From Paenibacillus lemnae (GTDB lineage: Bacteria; Bacillota; Bacilli; Paenibacillales; Paenibacillaceae), in NCBI RefSeq assembly GCF_012933385.1, contig NZ_JABBPN010000028.1, positions 1-45,282 on the forward strand: a stretch of DNA of 45,282 nt, in the 5' to 3' direction. Numbering within the stretch: position 1 is the stretch's first letter; every line of letters begins with the position of its first letter. Below, in pieces: positions 32,040 to 40,378 of the stretch. The translations under genes were made by a program, and so were the position numbers. The notes under the pieces are model-generated. The model was not told the DNA's origin and searched no databases. It saw nothing but the letters and a program-made list of their open reading frames with translations.

Positions 32040-34238
32040 ATGAATCCAATGAAACGCAGCGCATTTATTTTTATTACTATTTTAAGTATGTTAATTTTCC
32101 CTTTTTTCGGGTCTGGCCAGGCCAAGGCTGAAGAACTTGATTTCGAGGATCTGTTTAGCGGGGCTGTTATTCTCTCCATAGGAAGTCCCAATGCGATTTA
32201 CGACAATGAAGACCGAATTATTGATGAGAATAATGATAATATTGTGCCTTATGTTAAGAATCAACGGACCATGGTGCCGCTGCGATTCATTAGCGAAAGT
32301 ATTGGTGCACGCGTTGCCTGGAATCAGGCATCATCTACTGCTACGATTACGCAAGCAGGAAAGGAAATTAAAATTACACTAGGCAGCAAAACGGTGCTTG
32401 TCAACGGAAAGAAAAGTGCACTTGATGCACCAGCAGAATATAAACAAGGCAGGACTTTTGTTCCGCTGCGGTTAATCAGTGAGACCCTAGGGAAAAAGGT
32501 GTTTTACAGCCGCGGAGTTATTGTCTTCGCTAATCAGTCCATTTTAGATCCCAAACGAGATGCAGAAATTGTAGATTATTTGAAATTCATACTTGAACCG
32601 TATTCGAAAAGCCCTTATACCGGAAAAAACTTATCTAACCAGCAGATCGCAGGCTTTGAGCAAAGTGTCGTGCTTTTAGAGTCACTGGACCGAAGCGGGG
32701 AATCAACAGGTTATGGTAGTGCGTTTGCGGTAGGTTACGGACTGTTCTTGACGAACTATCACGTCATTGACGAAGCGAGCAGCTATGTCATCATCACAGG
32801 AAAAGATCAGGTGTATGAGGCTGCGGGGATCGTAGCGGTGGATAAGAAAAATGATTTAGCTTTGGTGAAAGCGAAAATACGGACCAACGTGCCTCCGCTT
32901 CATATCGGTACATCACAGAACTTGTCCAAGGGGCAGGCGGTTGTTGCAATTGGTAATCAGGAAGGACTGCTAAACACTGTATCTACAGGTGTGTTAAGCG
33001 GATTTCTTGTCATCGATAACCAAAATCTGATCCAATTCACCGCACCGATTGGTTTTGGCAGCTCAGGAGGAGCGTTATTTGATAAGAAGGGTGAAGTCAT
33101 TGGCGTTACTTCATCAGGCATGGATGATGGAAACTTGAATTTTGCTGTGCCGATTGATTATGCAAAATCATGGATAAGCAAATATAACGCCATGACTTTC
33201 TCTAAAATTACCGTGCTGAATCAAGATCCATTCAGAGAACCAGTGATTGACTCGGGAAACATTAAGCCGGAAGAAACTCCACAGCCACTTGTCATCACAC
33301 CAGGAGCGAATGTGAATGTTTTAAATCAAGTGATCCAGGAAGCTGTTGCTCATCCATCGAAACAAGTTATCTATGGTATTGACGATAGTGAGTCAACCAT
33401 TATATCGTATGACCATACTCAGAAAAAAGTGGTTAAGACGTCTGTTCCCTTTGACAAAGCGCCACGAAAATTGGTTTACGCGAATGGAGAGCTATACGTT
33501 ATTTTCAGCGATGAAGAGTATAGTGCTTATCGTTTCAATGGAAAACAGGGTGGAACAGTAAAAATACTGGACCCAGCCACATTGCAGGTGAAAGATGAGT
33601 GGAAAGTTGACATTGATCCTTACGATATCGTAGTAGATCAGACGAGGCATGTTTATATTACATCAGGCTCCGGACAGTGGACTTATATGAAGAGTTATGA
33701 TCGTTCTACTCACAAGGAACTCTCTTCTTCGAGTGTGTACCATATGACAAATGTGGTGATGCATCCTACAGAAAATCGAATTTATGCTGTAGATACACTG
33801 ATAAGCCCGAGAGATATCGCTGTATTCCGGATCAATGATGGTAAAATAACAACGACGTATAACTCCCCATATCATGGAGAATACGATCTGTCGACGGCCA
33901 TTGGTATCACTCCGGATGGCAAATATGTGGTTAACGGTGCAGGCTATGTCTTTGCATCTACTAATAATAAAAACACGGATATGTATTATACAGGAACAAT
34001 AGATCCATTCGATGTCCTAGCAGGAAATGCGGCGCATATGGATACATTTTTCACAGCGGCCCACAATAAGATCAATCAAGTAGATACGAATACATTGTCG
34101 ACCACCAAGACGTATACAACGCAAGGAACGGTAGTGAAGCTCTTGATGACAGACACTCAACTCCTTGCGATCACCAAAGGTACCGTGGCTGGATCGAATA
34201 TATCCAAACATGCGATAGAATGGATCACAGATCTATAG
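32040..34238 (+). CDS. Secreted stalk domain / trypsin-like protease / beta-propeller protein
   Basis: A 732-residue exported protein. The signal peptide covers residues 1-30 (cleavage near GQAKA). A stalk domain follows at ~48-165, with two MVPLRFISESIGA / FVPLRLISETLG repeats. An S1C-type protease at ~205-385 has catalytic His241 (TNYHVID), Asp272 (KNDLALVK) and Ser342 (GFGSSGGA). Instead of a PDZ domain the C-terminal ~280 residues carry repeated strand motifs (TIISYDHTQKKVVKT, KILDPATLQVKDEWKVDIDPYDIVVD, VVMHPTENRIYAVD, GITPDGKYVV), typical of a YVTN-like beta-propeller. ATG 32040 follows GAAGGAG; the longer frame lacks a ribosome site. Probably a cell-surface quality-control or sensing protease. 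Confidence 0.9.
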   Translation: MNPMKRSAFIFITILSMLIFPFFGSGQAKAEELDFEDLFSGAVILSIGSPNAIYDNEDRIIDENNDNIVPYVKNQRTMVPLRFISESIGARVAWNQASSTATITQAGKEIKITLGSKTVLVNGKKSALDAPAEYKQGRTFVPLRLISETLGKKVFYSRGVIVFANQSILDPKRDAEIVDYLKFILEPYSKSPYTGKNLSNQQIAGFEQSVVLLESLDRSGESTGYGSAFAVGYGLFLTNYHVIDEASSYVIITGKDQVYEAAGIVAVDKKNDLALVKAKIRTNVPPLHIGTSQNLSKGQAVVAIGNQEGLLNTVSTGVLSGFLVIDNQNLIQFTAPIGFGSSGGALFDKKGEVIGVTSSGMDDGNLNFAVPIDYAKSWISKYNAMTFSKITVLNQDPFREPVIDSGNIKPEETPQPLVITPGANVNVLNQVIQEAVAHPSKQVIYGIDDSESTIISYDHTQKKVVKTSVPFDKAPRKLVYANGELYVIFSDEEYSAYRFNGKQGGTVKILDPATLQVKDEWKVDIDPYDIVVDQTRHVYITSGSGQWTYMKSYDRSTHKELSSSSVYHMTNVVMHPTENRIYAVDTLISPRDIAVFRINDGKITTTYNSPYHGEYDLSTAIGITPDGKYVVNGAGYVFASTNNKNTDMYYTGTIDPFDVLAGNAAHMDTFFTAAHNKINQVDTNTLSTTKTYTTQGTVVKLLMTDTQLLAITKGTVAGSNISKHAIEWITDL

Positions 34239-34260
34239 TTATCGTTCATAATCAGAATCA

Positions 34261-34299
34261 AAAAAGCTGGCTCTCCATAAATGGAATTGCCAGCTTTTT
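34261..34299 (+). terminator. Terminator after protease gene
   Basis: Perfect eleven-base arms AAAAAGCTGGC (34261-34271) and GCCAGCTTTTT (34289-34299). Confidence 0.88.
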
Positions 34300-34397
34300 G
34301 ACTATTGCGATAGGGCTGCCAATTCACATGTCTTGACCTGCTTACAAATCCAGAGTAGGATCAAATAAAAAAAGAACCTGCACAATAAGGAGTAAAT

Positions 34398-35630
34398 ATG
34401 ACACAATCAGATTTTCTACCTATCATTCTAGGAAGCGATGAAAACGCATATGGCAACGCCAGACTCATTCATGAGGCTTATCACATCAAACCACTATTAC
34501 TGTGCACCCGGCTGTTATTCCCTACTATGCACAGTCAATTGTTTCAACTCGTTCAAATCGACCGGTTTGATCATGACGAGGTATTTCCAGGAGCGCTGCT
34601 ATCCGTATTGGAAAAACACGCTGCCCCGAATAAAAAAATCATTGTCATCCCGTGCTCGGACTATTATGCCAGCCTGTTGACCAGACACTACGCCAAGTTT
34701 AAAGGACTTATTGCCAACCATTTTGTTTCAGAGGAACTGCTGGATACGTTTGATACGAAAGATAAGTTTTACAAACTTTGTGAAACACATGGTCTGGACT
34801 ATCCGAAGACGATCGTGTGCGGACCTCATGAGCGTGAAAGCGCATTGGAGGGAATGGAGTTTGATTTCCCTATCGTTGTAAAGCCAGAGAACAGTAACGC
34901 TTATGATTATCTGCATAGTGATTTTGAAGGGAAAAAGAAGGTGTTTTTCTTTCATTCCAAGGATGAATACTTGAAGATGATTAACAGCATGAACAAATCA
35001 GATTATCACGGTAAATTAATCATTCAGGAATTCATCCCGGGCGGTGACGATGCTATGCGGGTCATCAACAGCTATTCCGATGAACATGGGAAGGTCAAAT
35101 TGATGTGTCTGGGGCAGCCTGTTCTTGAGGAATACGCACCGAAAACCCTTGGGAACTACGCGGCCATCATTTCTCGTACCGATATGGAGCTTTATCAGAA
35201 GATCAAAACGTTTCTTGAAGAGATCGGTTATGTTGGTTTTTCCAATATTGACATGAAATATGACAGCAGAACGGGCAAGTACATGATGTTTGAAATTAAT
35301 CCGAGAATGGGAAGAAGCAGCCTCTTCGTCAGGGCAGCAGGGCTTAATATGTTGTCTACCCTAATAGACGACGTTGTGTACGGCAAAGAACAAGATTGTA
35401 AATTCAGCGATCAGACAGGACTTTGGACAAATGTCCCGAAGAGTGTCCTGCAGAAATATGTCACGGATCCGACATTATCCAAAGAAATAAACAGCCTGTT
35501 TAAGCAAAAAAAGGTACTTCGATCTCTCTGGTATCCAAAGGATATCAACCTCAAACGTATCATCACCATTGCACGATATAACAACGGACATATCAAAAAT
35601 TTTAAAGAATTTTATTTTGAGAAGAAATAA
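34398..35630 (+). CDS. ATP-grasp carboxylate-amine ligase-like protein
   Basis: A 410-residue enzyme of the ATP-grasp superfamily (COG3919-like, the group that includes D-aspartate ligase). An N-terminal Rossmann-like domain begins LPIILGSDENAYGNARLIHEA. The grasp domain shows FDFPIVVKPENSNAY (ATP-binding Lys), HGKLIIQEFIPGGDDAMRV, and the magnesium site YVGFSNIDMKYDSRTGKYMMFEINPRMGRSS. It should join a carboxylate to an amine using ATP; the acceptor could be a wall peptide, a sugar-linked group or a small peptide. ATG follows ATAAGGAG. It stands alone between terminators, and no precursor peptide gene was seen beside it. Confidence 0.82.
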   Translation: MTQSDFLPIILGSDENAYGNARLIHEAYHIKPLLLCTRLLFPTMHSQLFQLVQIDRFDHDEVFPGALLSVLEKHAAPNKKIIVIPCSDYYASLLTRHYAKFKGLIANHFVSEELLDTFDTKDKFYKLCETHGLDYPKTIVCGPHERESALEGMEFDFPIVVKPENSNAYDYLHSDFEGKKKVFFFHSKDEYLKMINSMNKSDYHGKLIIQEFIPGGDDAMRVINSYSDEHGKVKLMCLGQPVLEEYAPKTLGNYAAIISRTDMELYQKIKTFLEEIGYVGFSNIDMKYDSRTGKYMMFEINPRMGRSSLFVRAAGLNMLSTLIDDVVYGKEQDCKFSDQTGLWTNVPKSVLQKYVTDPTLSKEINSLFKQKKVLRSLWYPKDINLKRIITIARYNNGHIKNFKEFYFEKK

Positions 35631-35635
35631 ACATG

Positions 35636-35664
35636 AAAAGTCGCTGACTCAGCGGCTTTTTTAT
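35636..35664. terminator. Bidirectional terminator, ATP-grasp and YesN 2 genes
   Basis: Arms AAAAGTCGCT (35636-35645) and AGCGGCTTTT (35651-35660) with one G-U pair around GACTC. T-runs occur on both strands, between two convergent genes. Confidence 0.85.
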
Positions 35665-35666
35665 GT

Positions 35667-36518
35667 TTATTCAAGGACGGTCTGCTTTCGATACTCCTTT
35701 GGCGATAATCCAGAATAATTTTTAAACGCTCTTGAAAAGTGGTAAATATTGTCGTATCCGACCCGGCTAGCCACCTCATTGACGCGAAGTGTTGGATTTT
35801 CCAGGAGCCTCTTGGCTTCATCCATTTTCAATTTCATCATATAGGACGAGAATGTCCATCCGGTTTCTTCCTTGAACCAGGAGCTGAAGTAGGTGTAATT
35901 CATGGATACCACATTTGAAATTTCCGACAAACATACATCGCCATATGGACGATCCGCAATATACTGCTTAACCAGTCCAATTAATGATTTGGGTCGGGCT
36001 TCACCCTCATCGCCCCCAAGTTCCGATCCCGTAAGAGTTGGAGAGGAAATTCCTTCAGCGTTCATGTCTACATTTGCTGATTCAGCCTCAGGAAATGCGG
36101 ATGGAGAAACATGCTCTGCTGCGTTTTGATGTGCCTTATGCTCCGTGCATTCTTGAATGGCATGGCTCAGCTGTGATTCAAGTTCTGACAAACGTACAGG
36201 CTTGAGCAGATAATCGACGATACCGTATTTGAACGCTTCTCGAACATATCCATAGTCTCCGTAACCGCTAAGTACGATAAACTTGATTTGCGGGTAGGCA
36301 GTATAACATTCTCTTATCAAAGATAGTCCATCCAGATTGGGCATGCGAATATCCGAGATCACGATATCAGGTTTCAGCTCGCGTAAAGCATGCAGCGCCT
36401 GTTGTCCATCCACAGCGAAATGAATATTACTTATGCTTGGATTGCCGATGCGAATAATTTTTGATCTGATTTCTTCACGTATTAATTCTTCATCATCCAC
36501 AATCAGAAGATCCAGCAT
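35667..36518 (-). CDS. YesN-type response regulator, AraC output (module 2)
   Basis: A 283-residue regulator, shorter than that of module 1. The receiver has VDDEE, phosphorylatable Asp56 (VISDIRMP) and the classical DYLLKPVRL lysine. A ~50-residue Ala/Glu/Ser/Gly-rich linker leads straight to the AraC helix-turn-helices (LSEISNVVSMNYTYFSSWFKEETGWTFSSYMMKLKM and VASRVGYDNIYHFSRAFKNYSGLSPKEYR). ATG 36518 is favoured because GGAGGG lies eight bases upstream; a GTG one codon earlier is possible. It overlaps the end of its kinase gene by 26 bases. Expected to activate importer module 2. Confidence 0.92.
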   Translation of the reverse strand: MLDLLIVDDEELIREEIRSKIIRIGNPSISNIHFAVDGQQALHALRELKPDIVISDIRMPNLDGLSLIRECYTAYPQIKFIVLSGYGDYGYVREAFKYGIVDYLLKPVRLSELESQLSHAIQECTEHKAHQNAAEHVSPSAFPEAESANVDMNAEGISSPTLTGSELGGDEGEARPKSLIGLVKQYIADRPYGDVCLSEISNVVSMNYTYFSSWFKEETGWTFSSYMMKLKMDEAKRLLENPTLRVNEVASRVGYDNIYHFSRAFKNYSGLSPKEYRKQTVLE

Positions 36519-38256
36519 CACAATAACCCTCCATTCGATTTATATAGGGCAGGTTAAGAACCGTTTTTGTAAAATGCCCCTCATCACTTTGCATCTTAAT
36601 GAAAAATGATTCTCCATAAAACAACCGCAGCCGATTATTAATATTCTCCAATCCAATTCCCGATCCGTCCTCAAGGGAGGAGGGCTGGTCCCGCTGATCA
36701 CCAGACCGGAAACGCTCATTTAGCTGCCGTAATTTGCTCATAGAAACCCCGCAGCCATTATCATGCAGAAGGATTCCAAGTTCACGCTCGTTCTTCTGTT
36801 CAATCACTAGATTAATATGCAGTTTATCCCGGTTCTTCATGCCGTGAGTAATACTGTTCTCCACCACGGGCTGAAGGATAAACCGAATCATCTTGAAATC
36901 TAAGAGTTCTGGATCACAAGTCCATGTAAAATGAAGGCGATCTCCATATCTTAGTTTTTGAAGTCCAATGTAACTTTGCACATGGCTAATCTCCTGCTGG
37001 ACAGTAGCATAATGGGACTGCGAGTTCATATTATAACGAAGCATCTGACCAAATTCGGCAAATGCTTCTGAAACATCGTAGAGTCCGCCAATTTCGGCTT
37101 TAGCGCTGAAGAGATTGATTGTATTGTAGATGAAATGGGGATTAATTTGAGCTTGCAGTGCTTTCAACTGCGCGTCTTTATGAACGGTTTCCCGGGTGAC
37201 CATGTCATTGACCAGGCTGCTGATCCTGACAAGCAGCGTATTGAATTTCTCGGAGATAACGCCAATCTCATCATTTCGTTCCACAGGTACCAATTCGGTA
37301 AAACCAGCTCGAATCGAATGATCCATCGCACGGATACTGGCTTTAATTTTAATAAAGGTCATTTTGAGTACTTGATAAAACAGAAGAATCGAGAGAACGA
37401 TTGCCGCAATAAAGCCCAGGGTGGTCAAAAGCTGAAATGAACTCCATGAAGAAGCGAGAGGGGCGGTTATGCCGATCCGCATGTTAAGACGCTCAAGCTG
37501 CTCCAAAACATAGAGATGACCTTTATATTCAAACGTTTCCTTAGACAAGGAATTTTGTGAAATTTCCTTTGTCAGCGATTCGACTGTGCTGCCATACTGC
37601 AAATATCCTTCCGCATCGATTACATATACAGCAGGACTTTGGTTTGGCAAATCGGTCAATGAGGCGAACAAATTTGGTTTTAATACTGTGACGCGGCTAA
37701 CCCCCAAGTATTTCCCCTCCATAGATATTATCTTTTGTAAATAAATATAGGAATCTTCACCAGGAAGGGAGTACCAGGCCGACCGTTGTTTAGCTTCCAA
37801 GAAATGAACATACCAAGGTTCGTCCAGGACGGCTGTGTCATGATAAAAGCTGCCAAATCCTTCAGGAATACTGTGATTGGACATATAAATTTTAATATTG
37901 CTGATCTCCACCTGGTTATACAACAAGCTGTAGGACACAATCGGATGAATGATCTGACGATAAAGGTCGAAGGTATCACTCTGATTATTGAAAGGTTCGG
38001 AGAGAAAGTTTTGCAGCCTTGTATTGTAGGTGATGTTGTGACTAATGCTCTCTACCAAATTCAGTTTCGCTTCAATTCCGTTTTTTTGTACGGATAAGGT
38101 CTGCTCCAAATTACTGGCCGTCTGCTTACTCTGAAACGTACTGGTTTGGATATAGGAATGCACAGAAAGGAGACAGAATGGAATTAGTATAAAAGCGATA
38201 TAAGCGATGCTGAGACGACGTTTGATGCTGTAATCCGCCCAAAATCTACGATGCAT
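36493..38256 (-). CDS. YesM-type sensor histidine kinase (module 2)
   Basis: A 587-residue sensor with TM1 at about 14-33, an extracellular ligand region, TM2 around 275-300, a HAMP-like linker (MDHSIRAGFTELVPVERNDEIGVISEKFN), and a PF06580 kinase core QAQINPHFIYNTINLF with phospho-acceptor His374. The ATPase boxes are VVENSITHG, DNGCGV and GSGIGLENINNRLRLF. It is about the same size as the module 1 kinase but differs in the sensing region, implying another ligand. ATG follows GAAGGGAAC. Divergent from the importer genes beginning at 38460. Confidence 0.93.
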   Translation of the reverse strand: MHRRFWADYSIKRRLSIAYIAFILIPFCLLSVHSYIQTSTFQSKQTASNLEQTLSVQKNGIEAKLNLVESISHNITYNTRLQNFLSEPFNNQSDTFDLYRQIIHPIVSYSLLYNQVEISNIKIYMSNHSIPEGFGSFYHDTAVLDEPWYVHFLEAKQRSAWYSLPGEDSYIYLQKIISMEGKYLGVSRVTVLKPNLFASLTDLPNQSPAVYVIDAEGYLQYGSTVESLTKEISQNSLSKETFEYKGHLYVLEQLERLNMRIGITAPLASSWSSFQLLTTLGFIAAIVLSILLFYQVLKMTFIKIKASIRAMDHSIRAGFTELVPVERNDEIGVISEKFNTLLVRISSLVNDMVTRETVHKDAQLKALQAQINPHFIYNTINLFSAKAEIGGLYDVSEAFAEFGQMLRYNMNSQSHYATVQQEISHVQSYIGLQKLRYGDRLHFTWTCDPELLDFKMIRFILQPVVENSITHGMKNRDKLHINLVIEQKNERELGILLHDNGCGVSMSKLRQLNERFRSGDQRDQPSSLEDGSGIGLENINNRLRLFYGESFFIKMQSDEGHFTKTVLNLPYINRMEGYCDAGSSDCG

Positions 38257-38292
38257 GGTTAAAAGTTCCCTTCAGCTTTTCATTCATTTTAC

Positions 38293-38312
38293 ACTATACG
38301 AAAGCGCTCTTA
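38293..38312 (-). promoter_or_regulatory. YesM 2 promoter with cre-like site
   Basis: On the minus strand a TATAGT -10 box sits at 38298-38293 with a weak -35. Directly upstream is CGAAAGCGCTCTTA (38299-38312, plus-strand reading), one base off the CcpA cre consensus. A site between -35 and -10 would repress when preferred sugars are present. Confidence 0.5.
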
Positions 38313-38359
38313 CATTGAAGGTGAAAAAATGGTATCAATTCCGAAATGATGATATTTTT

Positions 38360-38408
38360 TTGACCGGTCTCCTTGATTATGATGTAAGCACAGATTGAAA
38401 GCGCAAAC
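38360..38408 (+). promoter_or_regulatory. Importer 2 promoter with cre site
   Basis: TTGACC (38360-38365), 17-base spacer, TGTAAG (38383-38388), then TGAAAGCGCAAAC at 38396-38408. The last matches the CcpA cre consensus (TGWAARCGYWWWC) at every position. Its place near the expected transcription start indicates carbon catabolite repression of the importer and beta-galactosidase operon. Confidence 0.65.
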
Positions 38409-38459
38409 ATTTATTGACCATGATGGCACCATTTGTACATAAGACAGGAGGTTAGCCTG

Positions 38460-39416
38460 GTGAACAAAATTGAACATTCGTCAGAATTACTCGGCAAGAA
38501 AGTAACTTCTTCTCGCAGGATCCGGTTGAGAGCTCAATTTGAGCTTCAGAGCATGGTAGTGCCAGGATTGATATTCTTATTTGTATTCGCTTACATCCCG
38601 ATGTACGGCGTATTGATTGCATTTAAAGATTATAATATGTTTCTCGGCATTACAGAATCTCCATGGGCAGGACTTATTCATTTCAAGGAGTTTTTCACGG
38701 ATCCGAATTTTGTTTCCGTCGTTAGAAACACGCTGGCCATCAACGGATTAAACTTGCTAATCGGATTCCCTGCTCCTATTATTTTTGCATTACTGTTAAA
38801 TGAGATCACAACATCCAAATTCAAACGATTCGTTCAAACCATTTCTTATCTGCCGCATTTCGTCTCATGGGTCGTGTTCGGCGGATTGATTATTACGATC
38901 TTATCCCCTACGAACGGGATACTCAATTTTATCCTGGTCGAGCTTGGCGTATTGTCTGAGCCTGTTAATTTCTTAGGGGAAGCGGATAATTTCTGGCTCA
39001 TTCTGGTCTCCGGCGAAGTCATTAAGGGACTAGGATGGGGCGCGATCATCTATATCGCCGCAATTTCAGGGGTTGATCAGGATATGTATGAAGCTGCTAC
39101 GATTGACGGGGCAGGAAGGGTCCAGAAAATGTGGTATGTGACGCTCCCCAGCATTATGGGAACGATTGTCATCATGTTAATTTTTGCGATCAGCGCGATT
39201 TTGAATACAGGTTTTGAACAGATTTTGGTCCTGCAGAACCCGCTGAACCTGGAAACGAGCGAAACCATTGATACTTATGTGTATAAAACAGGCCTTCAGC
39301 AAATGAGATATTCGTATTCAACGGCTGTAGGCGTAGCAAAATCCATCGTGGCTGTTTTACTTCTACTCTTGGCAAACTATGCATCTAAAAAAATTACCGA
39401 CAAAGGCTTATTCTAG
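38460..39416 (+). CDS. Carbohydrate ABC transporter permease, LplB type (module 2)
   Basis: A 318-residue permease. After a ~30-residue basic N-tail come six helices with VPGLIFLFVFAYIPMYGVLIAFKDYNMFLGI and an EAA loop YEAATIDGAGRVQKMWYVTLPSI. The end (ETIDTYVYKTGLQQMRYSYSTAVGVAKSIVAVLLLLLANYASKK) is the LplB signature. GTG 38460 follows CAGGAGGTTAGCCTG; the upstream TTG lacks a ribosome site. First gene of permease-permease-binding protein-GH35. Confidence 0.93.
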   Translation: MNKIEHSSELLGKKVTSSRRIRLRAQFELQSMVVPGLIFLFVFAYIPMYGVLIAFKDYNMFLGITESPWAGLIHFKEFFTDPNFVSVVRNTLAINGLNLLIGFPAPIIFALLLNEITTSKFKRFVQTISYLPHFVSWVVFGGLIITILSPTNGILNFILVELGVLSEPVNFLGEADNFWLILVSGEVIKGLGWGAIIYIAAISGVDQDMYEAATIDGAGRVQKMWYVTLPSIMGTIVIMLIFAISAILNTGFEQILVLQNPLNLETSETIDTYVYKTGLQQMRYSYSTAVGVAKSIVAVLLLLLANYASKKITDKGLF

Positions 39417-39429
39417 AGGAGGGGCAGCA

Positions 39430-40317
39430 ATGATCAAAAGCAGAGGAGAGAAGTGGTTTACCATCTTCAACACGTTCGTCATGATCGTCGTTATGTTTTT
39501 TATGGTAGCACCATTCTGGTTTTCACTTGTAGGGTCTTTCAATGAAGGACTGGATTATTTAAGAGGCGGGGTGTACTTCTGGCCCCGTGAATTCACCTGG
39601 AGCAATTACATTTCAGTATTTTCGGATCCTACTATTTACAATGCCTATTTTGTGACAGCAGCCCGAACGATTCTGGGAACCATCCTGCACGTACTCTTCA
39701 CTTCATTGATAGCGTATGGTTTATCACGGCCATCCTTGAAAGGGAAATCAGTATACATAATATACATTATGGTTACTATGTTTTTCTCAGGAGGATTGGT
39801 TCCTACCTACTTGCTTTATCGCAGCCTTGGATTATTAGATAACTTTCTCGTCTTTATTATTCCTACCATGTTCAGCGTATGGAATATGATGATTTTGCTC
39901 TCTTTCTTCCGGTCAATTCCCGAATCGTTGATCGAATCAGCCAAAATTGATGGCGCAGGGGAGTACAGAATCTTCGCACAATTTGTACTGCCGCTGTCCA
40001 TGCCTGCACTTGCAGCAATCGCATTGTTTACAGGTGTAGGTCACTGGAATTCCTACTATGATACCTTGATGTTTACCACTTCGGAATCGCTTCAAACCAT
40101 ACAGCTGTTTTTGATGCGGGTCGTTACGGATGCTGACTTCGCTCAGGGAATGAGTGCACAAGCGGCCAACCTGGTTCCGGAGCAGGCCAAGAAAACCAGT
40201 CCCGAAACGCTTAAGCTTGCCATGATGATTGCAACTACTGCACCGATTCTGGTCATCTACCCGTTCTTGCAGCGGTATTTTGTGAAAGGTGTCATGATCG
40301 GATCCATTAAAGGTTAA
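39430..40317 (+). CDS. Carbohydrate ABC transporter permease, LplC/YtcP type (module 2)
   Basis: A 295-residue permease with six helices. Family features are FFMVAPFWFSLVGSFNEGLDYLRGGVYFWPREFTWSNY, an EAA loop ESAKIDGAGEYRIFAQFVLPLSMPALAAI and the terminal LQRYFVKGVMIGSIKG. ATG 39430 follows AGAGGAGGGGCAGCA, 13 bases after the LplB-type gene; the open frame extends back into that gene. It partners the preceding subunit; the ATPase must be supplied from elsewhere. Confidence 0.93.
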   Translation: MIKSRGEKWFTIFNTFVMIVVMFFMVAPFWFSLVGSFNEGLDYLRGGVYFWPREFTWSNYISVFSDPTIYNAYFVTAARTILGTILHVLFTSLIAYGLSRPSLKGKSVYIIYIMVTMFFSGGLVPTYLLYRSLGLLDNFLVFIIPTMFSVWNMMILLSFFRSIPESLIESAKIDGAGEYRIFAQFVLPLSMPALAAIALFTGVGHWNSYYDTLMFTTSESLQTIQLFLMRVVTDADFAQGMSAQAANLVPEQAKKTSPETLKLAMMIATTAPILVIYPFLQRYFVKGVMIGSIKG

Positions 40318-40378
40318 TTTCCACGACCAGCAAGAGTGGATTAACATATACAACACTTTCATAAAGGGGAGGATTAGA

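Noticed and set aside
34239..34397. Precursor peptide gene upstream of the ATP-grasp ligase
   Set aside because: Searched as a possible ribosomal peptide pathway; only a terminator and short non-coding sequence were seen, with no small frame behind a ribosome site.
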